Shown here: in pieces, positions 24,787-32,700 of the stretch | Position numbering within the stretch: the first letter of the stretch is position 1 | Layout of the letters: the number at the start of each line of letters is the position of its first letter | From: Planctomycetota bacterium | GTDB lineage: Bacteria; Planctomycetota; Brocadiia; CAIUPP01 | Direction: 5' to 3' | Assembly: GCA_022705425.1 (NCBI GenBank) | Contig: JAKJEM010000025.1 | Coordinates: forward strand, 7,174-43,255 | DNA: 36,082 nucleotides | Position numbers and translations under genes: made by a program | Notes under the pieces: model-generated | Told to the model about the DNA's origin: nothing | The model's input: the letters and a program-made list of their open reading frames with translations, nothing else | Databases searched by the model: none

Positions 24787-25212
24787 GTGTCGCGACGAAC
24801 CGAACGCGTGTCGGCATTTATCCGCCAGGAACTGGCCGGTCTGATTCGGCGCCTGAACGACCCGCGTATCGGCTTCGTGACGCTGACGCGCGTCGAACTG
24901 GCGCCGGACTTCAGCGTCGCCAAGGTTTTCGTGTCGGTCATGGACACCGAAACGCGCGAGGGATTGACGCTGCAGGCGCTCAAGAGCGCGCGTCGCCGCC
25001 TCCAGATCGAACTGAGCGAAGCGATGAAGCTGCGCCGCTGCCCGGCGCTGGTCTTCGCCGTGGACCGGGGGATGAAACACAGCATCCGAATGAACGCGCT
25101 GCTGCACGACCTGGCGCGCGAACGCGGCGAAACGCCCCCCGCACCGCCCGACGACACCCCGCCGCCGGGCGAACCGGAGCCGCAGGAGGAAGCCGAAGAC
25201 CATGACGAATGA
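24787..25212 (+). CDS. rbfA: 30S ribosome-binding factor RbfA
   Basis: A 141-residue KH-fold protein that binds the 30S subunit during late 16S rRNA maturation. Family features: RTERVSAFIRQELAGLI at the N-terminus, IGFVTLTRVELAPDFSVAKVFVSVM in the centre, and LRRCPALVFAVDRGMKHSIRMNALL near the end. A Pro/Glu-rich tail of about 25 residues is extra. The start is GTG 24787, with GAGGTG upstream overlapping the ylxP stop; homology begins at the third residue. The end overlaps the start of the EndoIII-like gene by 11 bp. It is part of the nusA-infB-ylxP-rbfA run found in many bacteria. Confidence 0.94.
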   Translation: MSRRTERVSAFIRQELAGLIRRLNDPRIGFVTLTRVELAPDFSVAKVFVSVMDTETREGLTLQALKSARRRLQIELSEAMKLRRCPALVFAVDRGMKHSIRMNALLHDLARERGETPPAPPDDTPPPGEPEPQEEAEDHDE

Positions 25213-25918
25213 GCAGAGCCGGCGTCTGGCGCTCAAGGCGCTCTCCGCGCTGAAACGCAAGTACGGAACCCCCGTCGCCCGCGTGACACGCCCCCCCCTC
25301 GAAGAACTCCTCGTCGGCATCCTGACCTCGGCCATGTCCGAGCGCAAGGCCCACGCCGCCCTCGACGCCCTCGCCGCGGGGTTCGTGGACTGGAACGAAG
25401 TCCGCATCAGCGACGTCAACGAAATCGCCGGCGTCCTCGGCGACATCGAAGAGGCCCTCCACCTCGCGCGCTGTGTGCGCTACGTCCTTCAGCGCGTCTA
25501 TGACATCCACAACGAAATGTCCCTCGGTTTCCTCCAGGACAAGAGCTCCCGCGAGGCCGTCCGCCTTGTCGCCCAGATCGAACGCTTCCCGGAGTCCGCC
25601 ATCGCGCGCGCCACCCTCCTCGCGATGGAACACGAGTCCATCCCCCTCACCCCCGGCCTGGTCAGCGTCTGCCGACGGCTGGGATTGATCGAAGACGCCA
25701 ACGACCACCGCCTCGACAAGCACTTGCCGCGCCAGAAACTCTACGAACTCCACTGGCTCGCCACGCGCCACGCCATGACCGTGTGCCTCGCCGAAGAGCC
25801 GAAGTGCGAGATGTGCGTGCTGCGAACGGACTGCCGCGCCGGCCGCGCGAAAGGTCCCGTATCCCGTTCCACCGGCGGCGCCGGCCGCGCCGCAAAGGCA
25901 GGAAAGACCTCCCGATGA
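25202..25918 (+). CDS. Endonuclease III-like HhH-GPD protein without the catalytic residues
   Basis: A 238-residue protein that keeps the Nth/MutY architecture. A helical first half is followed by the 4Fe-4S loop C195-x6-C202-x2-C205-x5-C211. The helix-hairpin-helix that should read LPGVGRKTA reads FPESAIARA (129-137), and the catalytic VDTH reads IPLTPG (147-152), so both the Schiff-base Lys and the Asp are missing. The usual early Gln-containing segment reads LTSAMSERKA. DNA glycosylase/lyase activity is therefore unlikely; a structural, DNA- or RNA-binding role is possible. The tail is basic and low-complexity. The gene overlaps rbfA (11 bp) and hisG (4 bp, ATGA), so it is translated within this operon. 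ATG 25202 is the only sensible start. Confidence 0.8.
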   Translation: MTNEQSRRLALKALSALKRKYGTPVARVTRPPLEELLVGILTSAMSERKAHAALDALAAGFVDWNEVRISDVNEIAGVLGDIEEALHLARCVRYVLQRVYDIHNEMSLGFLQDKSSREAVRLVAQIERFPESAIARATLLAMEHESIPLTPGLVSVCRRLGLIEDANDHRLDKHLPRQKLYELHWLATRHAMTVCLAEEPKCEMCVLRTDCRAGRAKGPVSRSTGGAGRAAKAGKTSR

Positions 25919-26784
25919 AACTCAAGTTCGGAATCCCGATCGGCAGCCTCCAGGAAGCCACGCTCGCCATGATGCAGCGCGCCGGCTTCAACGTCACCGT
26001 CCGCTCCCGCAACTACTACCCCGCCGTGGACGACGAGGAACTCGAAGCCCGCCTTATCCGCCCGCAGGACATGTCGCGCTTCGTCGAAAAGGGCGTGATT
26101 GACTGCGGCCTCACCGGCAGCGACTGGGTGGCCGAGAACGGCTCGCGCGTCCACACCGTCACCGAATTGACCTACAGCAAGCAGACGCTCAACCCCATCC
26201 GCTGGGTGATCGCCGTCCCCGAGGACTCCCCCGTCAAGACCGTCAAGGACCTCCGCGGCAAGCGCATCTCGACCGAACTGGTCAACGTCGCCAAAGCCTT
26301 CCTGCGCAAGCAGGGCGTGAAGGCCCACGTGGAGTTCTCACACGGCGCCACCGAATCGAAGGCCCCCGACCTGGTGGATGCCATCATGGACTGCACGGAA
26401 ACGGGCAGCAGCCTCAAAGCCAACCGTATGCGCATCGTCGAGACCGTCATCGTCTCCAAGACCGTCCTCATCGCCAACCGCGCCGCCTGGAAGAACGAGT
26501 GGAAGCGCCACAAGGCCGAATCGCTGGCGATGCTCTTCCGCGGGGCCATCGCCGCACGGTACATGGTCGGCCTGAAGATGAACGTGACGCCGGAAAAGTT
26601 CGACCGCGTGCTGGCCGCCCTGCCGGCCATGAAGCGACCCACCGTGGCGCACCTGGCCAGGGACGCCGGTTTCGCCCTGGAAGTGATCGTGGACGAGAGC
26701 GTGGTGCGGAGCCTGATCCCGCAGCTCAAACGCGCGGGCGCCGAGGGCATCGTCGAGTACCCGCTCAACAAGGTCATCCCCTGA
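25915..26784 (+). CDS. hisG: ATP phosphoribosyltransferase, long form
   Basis: The first enzyme of histidine biosynthesis, joining ATP and PRPP; 289 residues. N-terminal LKFGIPIGSLQEATLAMMQRAGF, then DMSRFVEKGVIDCGLTGSDWV. The PRPP-binding region is around DAIMDCTETGSSLKAN. The C-terminal 75-residue domain is the histidine-binding ACT-like regulatory domain of the long form, here ending in GAEGIVEYPLNKVIP, so HisZ is not needed. I chose ATG 25915, which overlaps the previous stop (ATGA) and has GGAAAG upstream. No other his gene is nearby; its position at the end of a translation-factor operon is unusual. Confidence 0.95.
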   Translation: MKLKFGIPIGSLQEATLAMMQRAGFNVTVRSRNYYPAVDDEELEARLIRPQDMSRFVEKGVIDCGLTGSDWVAENGSRVHTVTELTYSKQTLNPIRWVIAVPEDSPVKTVKDLRGKRISTELVNVAKAFLRKQGVKAHVEFSHGATESKAPDLVDAIMDCTETGSSLKANRMRIVETVIVSKTVLIANRAAWKNEWKRHKAESLAMLFRGAIAARYMVGLKMNVTPEKFDRVLAALPAMKRPTVAHLARDAGFALEVIVDESVVRSLIPQLKRAGAEGIVEYPLNKVIP

Positions 26785-26795
26785 GGGAGAAGCGC

Positions 26796-26915
26796 ATGGC
26801 GACAGAATGCCTCAGGCTCGCCGCGTCGGGCTGTCGCGTCTCGACAGGCCGCGCCTATGCCGGGCTGCCGCGGATTCTCGTCCGCCCCTTCCGCCCCCCG
26901 CCTGCCGCGCGCTGA
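26796..26915 (+). CDS. Possible small ORF between hisG and yebC
   Basis: A 39-codon frame, MATECLRLAASGCRV at its start, with GGGAGA 5-6 bp upstream. The product is basic and proline-rich at the end and has no recognisable family. The 188-bp gap otherwise shows only a weak 6-bp hairpin (26831-26847) and no convincing promoter. It may be chance in high-GC sequence. Confidence 0.2.
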   Translation: MATECLRLAASGCRVSTGRAYAGLPRILVRPFRPPPAAR

Positions 26916-26972
26916 CCTCCCCCGTTCGCGTTTCTGCGGCCCGTTTCCACACGTCATCCAGGAGACTCCCCC

Positions 26973-27719
26973 ATGTCCGGCCATTCACACTGGGCAACGA
27001 TCAAGCGAAAGAAGGGCGCTGCCGACCAGAAGCGCGGCGCCATGTTCAGCAAGCTCGCCAAGGCCATATCCCTCGCCGCGCGCACCGGCGGCGGCGACCC
27101 CGACACCAACATCCAGCTCAAGTACGCCATAGACAAGGCCAAGCAGAGCTTGATGCCCCGCGACAACATTGACCGCGCCATCAAGAAGGGCACCGGCGAA
27201 CTGACCGACAGCGCCGCCCTCGAAACCGTGAAGTACGAAGCCATCGGTCCCGGCGGCGTCTTCATCCTCGTGGACTGCCTCACCGACAACCGCAACCGCA
27301 CTGCCTCCGAAGTCCGCAAAATCCTCGAACTCCGCAACGCCCGCCTCGGCTCGGTGGCCTGGGCCTTCGAGCCGAAGGGCATGATCACCCTCCCCGCCGA
27401 GGGCGTCAACGAGGACCAGTTGACCGAACTCGTCTTGGAGGCCGGCGCGGAGGACTTGCAGCGCTCCGGCAATGTCTTCCAGGTCACCACCGCCCCCGGC
27501 GACCTCGAGGCTGTGCGCCGCGCCCTGGCGGAAAAGGGCGTCAAGATCGAGTCGGGCGAACTGACGCAACTCGCCAAGACCCCCCAGCCCGTCGAGGCCG
27601 ACGTCGCGCGAAAGCTCGTGGACCTCATGGGCGAACTCGAAGACCACGAGGACGTCCAGAGCGTCTTCTCCAACATGGAACTCAGCGAGGCCGTCATGGC
27701 CGAAATGTCCAGGAACTGA
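26973..27719 (+). CDS. yebC: YebC/PmpR-family (TACO1) protein
   Basis: A 248-residue protein of the near-universal YebC family, with MSGHSHWATIKRKKGAADQK at the start, ISLAARTGGGDPDTNIQL, PRDNIDRAIKKGTG, and YEAIGPGGVFILVDCLTDN. Family members are known as DNA-binding regulators and, more recently, as factors that help translation of polyproline stretches; both roles come from other species. The length is typical. AGGAGA precedes ATG 26973. The neighbouring operon encodes proteins with many proline runs (NusA tail, IF-2 linker), which would suit a translation role, though this is inference. Confidence 0.96.
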   Translation: MSGHSHWATIKRKKGAADQKRGAMFSKLAKAISLAARTGGGDPDTNIQLKYAIDKAKQSLMPRDNIDRAIKKGTGELTDSAALETVKYEAIGPGGVFILVDCLTDNRNRTASEVRKILELRNARLGSVAWAFEPKGMITLPAEGVNEDQLTELVLEAGAEDLQRSGNVFQVTTAPGDLEAVRRALAEKGVKIESGELTQLAKTPQPVEADVARKLVDLMGELEDHEDVQSVFSNMELSEAVMAEMSRN

Positions 27720-27760
27720 CCCCCCGCCTTCCTGCCGCCGCAGACTGAAAGGAGACGGCA

Positions 27761-29005
27761 ATGGCCGAAAAGCGCATCATCCGGCTCGTGGACGTCACGA
27801 ACCGCGACGGCGTTCAGACCTCGCGCCTGGGACTCGCCAAGCTCCAGAAGACGATCCTCAACATCCTCCTCAACCAGATGGGCATCCATCGCAGCGAGTT
27901 CGGCTTCCCCTTCACCCTGCACGAACGCTTCTACCTGAATGCCAACCTGAAGCTCCAGGAGAAGGGCCTCCTCTCGCCGATCATCCTTTCGGGATGGTGC
28001 ACCGCCCGCGCGAAGGAGGTCGAGCAGTCCTTCAAGCTCGTGCCCGCCCTCAAGCACATCTGCGTCTCCACCTCGACCTCCCGCCAGATGATCGAAGGGA
28101 AGTTCGGCGGCAAGGTGACGCGACAGGACGTCATCGCCATGATGCAGGAGGCCGCGCGGCTCTGCCAGGCGAAAGGGGCGACCCACGTCGGCGTGAACGC
28201 CGAGGACGCCTCGCGGACGGAGATGGACGAGCTCATCGAATACGCGAAGGCGGCGCGGGACGTCGGCGCCGCAACACTGCGCTACTGCGACACGCTGGGC
28301 TACGACGACCCCGCCACCGCATACGACCGTTGCCGAAAGCTCGCCGAGGCCGTCGGACTGCCGATTGAACTGCACTGCCACAACGACCTCGGCATGGCCG
28401 TCGCCGTCTCCTGCGCCGGCGCCCTCGGCGCGGTGGACGGCGGCGTGGACGCCTACATCAACACCACCGTGAACGGCATGGGCGAACGCGCCGGCAACGC
28501 CGACCTCGTCAGCGTCGTCCTCGCCCTCAAGTACGCCGCCGGCTATGCCCGACGCCAGTTGCTTGACCCGCGCGTGGACCTCTCCAAGGCCTGGGCGATC
28601 TCCAAGTACGGCTCCTACGCCTTCGACGTGCCCATCCCCATCAACCAGCCCGGCGTCGGCGCCAATGCCTTCGCCCATGAGTCCGGCATCCACGCCGACG
28701 GCGCGCTCAAGGACAGCCGAAACTACGAGCTCTACGACTTCGAGGAACTCGGGCGCGGCGGCCCGGAGGTTGTCGAGACCGGACGCCTCATCACCGTGGG
28801 CGAGTACAGCGGCATCAAAGGCTTCCGCAACGTTTACGGCAAGCTCCAGGTCGAGTTCAAAGACGACGAGGAGGCCACGCGCATCCTCGAACTCGTCCGC
28901 CACGCCAACGTCCATACGCAGAAACCCCTCGTCGAGCAGGAACTGCTCTTCGTGGCCAACTATCCGGACGAAGCGCGGGAGATCATGACGGTCACCCCCC
29001 CCTGA
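27761..29005 (+). CDS. Homocitrate/2-isopropylmalate synthase-family protein
   Basis: A 414-residue acyl-CoA:2-oxoacid condensing enzyme of the HMGL-like TIM-barrel family. The catalytic segment reads DVTNRDGVQ (11-19), with R15-D16, in place of the more common TLRDGEQ. Metal-binding H205 and H207 lie in ELHCHNDLGMAV, NAEDASRTE is at 146-154, NGMGERAGNADL at 238-249, and GVGANAFAHESGIHADG follows. There is no LeuA allosteric C-terminal domain, so it resembles NifV/AksA-type homocitrate synthases or short isopropylmalate/citramalate synthases; the substrate cannot be fixed from sequence alone. AAGGAG precedes ATG 27761. It lies 41 bp after yebC and 48 bp before the GNAT gene. Confidence 0.87.
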   Translation: MAEKRIIRLVDVTNRDGVQTSRLGLAKLQKTILNILLNQMGIHRSEFGFPFTLHERFYLNANLKLQEKGLLSPIILSGWCTARAKEVEQSFKLVPALKHICVSTSTSRQMIEGKFGGKVTRQDVIAMMQEAARLCQAKGATHVGVNAEDASRTEMDELIEYAKAARDVGAATLRYCDTLGYDDPATAYDRCRKLAEAVGLPIELHCHNDLGMAVAVSCAGALGAVDGGVDAYINTTVNGMGERAGNADLVSVVLALKYAAGYARRQLLDPRVDLSKAWAISKYGSYAFDVPIPINQPGVGANAFAHESGIHADGALKDSRNYELYDFEELGRGGPEVVETGRLITVGEYSGIKGFRNVYGKLQVEFKDDEEATRILELVRHANVHTQKPLVEQELLFVANYPDEAREIMTVTPP

Positions 29006-29053
29006 AACGCGCGGATCGCACCGCGGGAGTCCCTGAGGAAGCGAAGGCGCACC

Positions 29054-29524
29054 ATGGCCGACATCACGTTGCGGAAGCCCGGCGTTCAAGACGCCCCGGA
29101 AATCCAGAAACTCCTGGCGCACTACGCGGCGCGGCAGATGCTGCTGCCCCTGACGACGGGGCAGGTGGTCGAACGTCTGCGCGATTTCGTGGTCGCCGAG
29201 GAGGAGGGCCGCCTCGTCGGTTGCGGCGCGCTCCACCTCTGGAGCGACCTCGCGGAAATCCGCTCCCTCGCCGTGGCCGAAAGCCACTGGCGGCGCGGCG
29301 TCGGCTCCACTCTCGTCCGCGCCTGCCTCCAGGAAGGACGCGACCTCGGCATCCGCCGCGTCTTCGTCCTGACCTACAAGCCGGAGTTCTTCGAGCGCCT
29401 CGGCTTCCGCCGCGTCCCCAAGGAAACCTTCCCGCACAAGATCTGGGAGGACTGCATGAACTGCCCCCAGTTCCCCAACTGCTCCGAAACCGCCCTCCTT
29501 ACCGAGCTTTTGCCCGTCGCTTGA
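29054..29524 (+). CDS. GNAT acetyltransferase, short ArgA-like (N-acetylglutamate synthase type)
   Basis: A 156-residue acetyltransferase. The acetyl-CoA-binding motif is HWRRGVGSTLV (about 77-87), preceded by LAEIRSLAV and followed by EFFERLGFRRV. The C-terminus FPHKIWEDCMNCPQFPNC is characteristic of the short, stand-alone N-acetylglutamate synthase-like GNATs, which acetylate glutamate at the first step of arginine synthesis. The acetyltransferase is certain; the substrate is by analogy. The adjacent condensing enzyme also points to amino-acid biosynthesis. ATG 29054 has GAGGAAG some distance upstream. The stop codon lies inside the -35 box of the tRNA-Gln promoter. Confidence 0.85.
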   Translation: MADITLRKPGVQDAPEIQKLLAHYAARQMLLPLTTGQVVERLRDFVVAEEEGRLVGCGALHLWSDLAEIRSLAVAESHWRRGVGSTLVRACLQEGRDLGIRRVFVLTYKPEFFERLGFRRVPKETFPHKIWEDCMNCPQFPNCSETALLTELLPVA

Positions 29525-29549
29525 CTCCCGTTCCCCCGCGCAATATACT
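29521..29549 (+). promoter_or_regulatory. Promoter of tRNA-Gln
   Basis: TTGACT (29521-29526), a 17-bp spacer, and TATACT (29544-29549). The -35 contains the stop codon of the GNAT gene (29522-29524). Transcription would start near 29556, about 11 nt before the mature tRNA. Confidence 0.7.
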
Positions 29550-29566
29550 GACCCATGGAGATGCAC

Positions 29567-29640
29567 TGAGGATTGGTGTAATGGTAACACACCTGACTCT
29601 GACTCAGGCGTTCTAGGTTCGAATCCTAGATCCTCAGCCA
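29567..29640 (+). tRNA. tRNA-Gln (anticodon CUG)
   Basis: A full cloverleaf: acceptor stem TGAGGAT/ATCCTCA, D-arm with GGTGTAATGGTAACAC, anticodon stem CCTGA/TCAGG around the loop CTCTGAC (anticodon CTG), and T-arm CTAGG-TTCGAAT-CCTAG. The discriminator is G and the 3' CCA is encoded. The anticodon reads CAG, a glutamine codon favoured at high GC. Confidence 0.97.
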
Positions 29641-29645
29641 TGACC

Positions 29646-29674
29646 CGGGCCGCCCACAGGCGGCCCGAGCCGTT
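29646..29674 (+). terminator. Hairpin downstream of tRNA-Gln
   Basis: A perfect 9-bp stem CGGGCCGCC/GGCGGCCCG (29646-29654 with 29659-29667) with a CACA loop, followed by AGCCGTTT. It starts six bases after the tRNA CCA. The T-tract is short, so it may act as a terminator or as a 3' processing boundary. Confidence 0.6.
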
Positions 29675-29684
29675 TAACGCGCGT

Positions 29685-29713
29685 TTGACCCCTCCGCGCC
29701 GCGACGATATCCT
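29685..29713 (+). promoter_or_regulatory. Predicted promoter for the 1600-residue secreted protein
   Basis: TTGACC (29685-29690), a 17-bp spacer, and TATCCT (29708-29713), about 30 bp upstream of ATG 29744. The -10 is imperfect. Confidence 0.45.
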
Positions 29714-29743
29714 CTTGGCGGAGATTTCCCTCAGGAGGATGCC

Positions 29744-32700
29744 ATGATCCACCGCGCCGTCGCCGCCGCCCTGCTTCTCCTTGCGCTCGCCCCCGCCGTT
29801 CAGGCCCAGTTTGCCGTCACCCCGCGCGACCTCACGGGGAACGACGGCATTCCCGAAGCCTGGGACGTCGAAACGCCCTGGTACCGCGCGCGCTTCACCT
29901 TGGCCGAAGCCGGCTCGGCCACCTCCCTGATCTACAAGCCGCTGAACCTCGAACTGCGGGCCGAGGACTACTACGCCACGCGCAACAACCTCTTCCGCGA
30001 CTGGGTGCGCCAGGCCGACCCCGACCCCATCACCGGCTTCACTCGCCGGATCGGCCCCGAAATCCGCGCCGCCCAGTTCCCCGCCGCCTTCCGCGTGCTC
30101 CGGCAGACGCCGCAGGAGCTGGTCCTCCAGTTCGAGATCGCCTACACCAAGGCCGGCGGCCTGGAGTGGTTCGACAAGCTCCGCCAGCGGCGCCGCCTGA
30201 CCTTCCGGGCCGACAGCCCCGCCGTGCGCGTAGAGAATGAAATCCTCAATACCGACGCCGAACCCCGCTCCGTCCTCTTCGACCTCTTCAACGGACTGGG
30301 ACTCGGGCGCGTCGAGACCGCCGCGTGCATCCCCGGCCCTGAAGGCAAGATCGTCGGACGCGACCGCGCCACTGAGGACAGCTCCACCTTCATCTTCGCC
30401 CCCGAACCCGCCGGCGACTGGATCGGCGGCGTGAACGCCGAGGGCCAGGGCGCCGCCTTCAGCCTCGACTGGGCCGACGTGGACTCCATGGAGATCAGCC
30501 TGTGGAAGACGGTCGGCGCAACCTACATCGTCAACATGCGCCGCCGGACGATCCCCCCCGGCGAGGCCGCGACCTTCGTCTACACCTTCATGCCCTTCGC
30601 CGGACTCGGCGCGCTCGACGGAATGCGCGACGACCTCGCCGGGGGTCTCCTCGTCGGCGCGGAGGCGACCCATCTCCGCGACACCCCCTCCCGCAACCTC
30701 CAGCCCGGCGCAACCGTGCCCGTCAAGCTGTTCCTCGTCAGCGGCAGCCCCCGCGCCGTCAAGCTCCGCGTCCGCTGCGTTCGCCAGGAAGACGGACAGC
30801 CCGTCCTGGACGAAGCGCGCAACGTTGCGCTGGCGACCGCTGCGGCACAGACTACCGCCCTCGAACTCACCCCCCCTGCGCCGGGTCTCTACGTCCTGAC
30901 GGCCACGGCGGAGGCCGACGGGACGACCCTGCGGATGGAGAAGGGCATCGAGGTCGGACGCACGAAGCTGACCTACGCGGCCACACCCCCGCCCGGCGAA
31001 AAGCGCGGCGCGCGCGACGCCGGCGAGTCCCTGGGGCCCGCGCCCATGAACCCCCAGTTCACCACGATTGACCGCGCCTTTCGCACCCCGCATCTACCCC
31101 TGGCGCGCAACGGCATCGCGGGCGCGGCGCGCGCCTTTTTCGTCGCGCCGGCGGACTCGACCCTCGGCCACATCCGCGAGATCGCCCAGCGCGCCGACGT
31201 CGAGTACGACTACGCCGCCATCGGAAAGATCCAAACGCCCCCCGACGAGTTGAACTTCCAGGACGTGGCCGCCTTCCGAAAGAAGCTGCGCGCCTCCGAC
31301 GCCGAGGTCCTCGTCACCCTCGGCATCAACTGGCGCGCCGGGCTGCCCCGACCCGCCGTCCAGGAAATCCTTGAACGCGTCCGCGACGGCATGGGCCTTG
31401 TCGTTGCCGCGCGCAACATGGAGGAACAGCCCGACCTCGCGGCGGCACTCGAAGGCCTTGCCGAAGTCCCCGCCCCCCTGCCGCCCTGCGCCGTGCCCGT
31501 GCCGCCCGTCAAGCGCTACGAACTCGGCAAGGGCCGCGTGGCCGTGATCCTCTGCCGATGGAGCAACTACCGCGACGCCGGCGAGGCCGTGCTGGGCCAG
31601 TGGACCTCCCTCGCCACGCCGGAGCCGCGCCCCGTTCCCGAACTCCGCTGGCGCGGCTTCGAGTACAGCTACGCCTGGCTGGGCCAGACGATCCACTGGG
31701 CGGCGCGCCGGACGACGCCGGCGGCGCTCATCGGCGCATCCCTCGAAGGCCGCGCCGTCCGCCTGCTCGTGAATAACCCGGGCGAACCCTTCACCGGCAC
31801 GCTCCGGCTGACGGCGCGCACGCGGCGTTGGGATGTCTGCGCCTCCGGAACGATCCCCCTGACGCCCCTTCCCGCCGGCGACGCCGCCCTCTTCATCCCC
31901 CTGGATGCCGCGCCCCCCGGCGGCCCCTTCGCCATCGAGGCCGCCCTCACGCGCCACGACGGCAAGCTCGCCGCCTTCGCCTCCTTCGCGCTCGCGCAGC
32001 CGGAGCCGGTCGCCCTCGCCCTGACGCCGAAGCCCGGGCCCTTCCAGCCCGCGCGCCGGCCCGGCTCCTGCCTGATCGAAGCCACCGGCGACGCGCCCGA
32101 CGCGCGCCTGGAGGTCGAGGTGACGGACCGCTACGGACGCCTCCTCCTCCGCGAGGAACGCCCCCTGCTCTTCCAGGAGGGCAAGGCGCAGGTCGAGGTC
32201 GCACTCGCTTCCCTCAAGCCGCTGACGGCCTATCACGAAGTCCTCGCGCGCGTGACCTCCGGGGGCGTTCGACTCGCGGAGAGCGTTGCCGACCTCTTCC
32301 TCTTGTCCGATCAGCCCCCCTTCGCCGAGCGCTTCGTCCTCGGCGTGCCCGATTCCCCCGAGCGGCGGGCGCTGCACCTGCAGGCCATCCTGAAGACCGC
32401 GCGGGACCTGGGATTCGAGGCGCACTCCAACTGCTACGACGACCGCATGGGCCACTACAGCGGCGCGATCAAGTGCGCCATGGTCAGCGTCAGCCCCAAG
32501 TCGCGCTTTGCCGCCCAGGGCGAACGCCCCTCCCTGGACAGCAAGAACCTCGTGATGAAGCCCCCCTTCCTCCCCGCCCCGGAGGCGCTCGAACAGTTCA
32601 AGCAGCGCTGGCAGGGCCTTGTGCGCCGCCACTTCGATGCCGGCGCGCGATTCATCCAGATTGACGACGAGCGGCGCATGTCCGGCGACTTCGACTTCAG

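Noticed and set aside
21939-25157. A 1072-codon open frame on the minus strand across infB and rbfA
   Set aside because: It is antisense to clear IF-2 and RbfA homology, with low-complexity translation. The same holds for long frames opposite the GH42-like gene (31094-34351), the ygiQ-like gene (767-2599), the MFS gene and rny.
26831-26847. Small hairpin after hisG as a terminator
   Set aside because: The stem is only 6 bp and no T-run follows.
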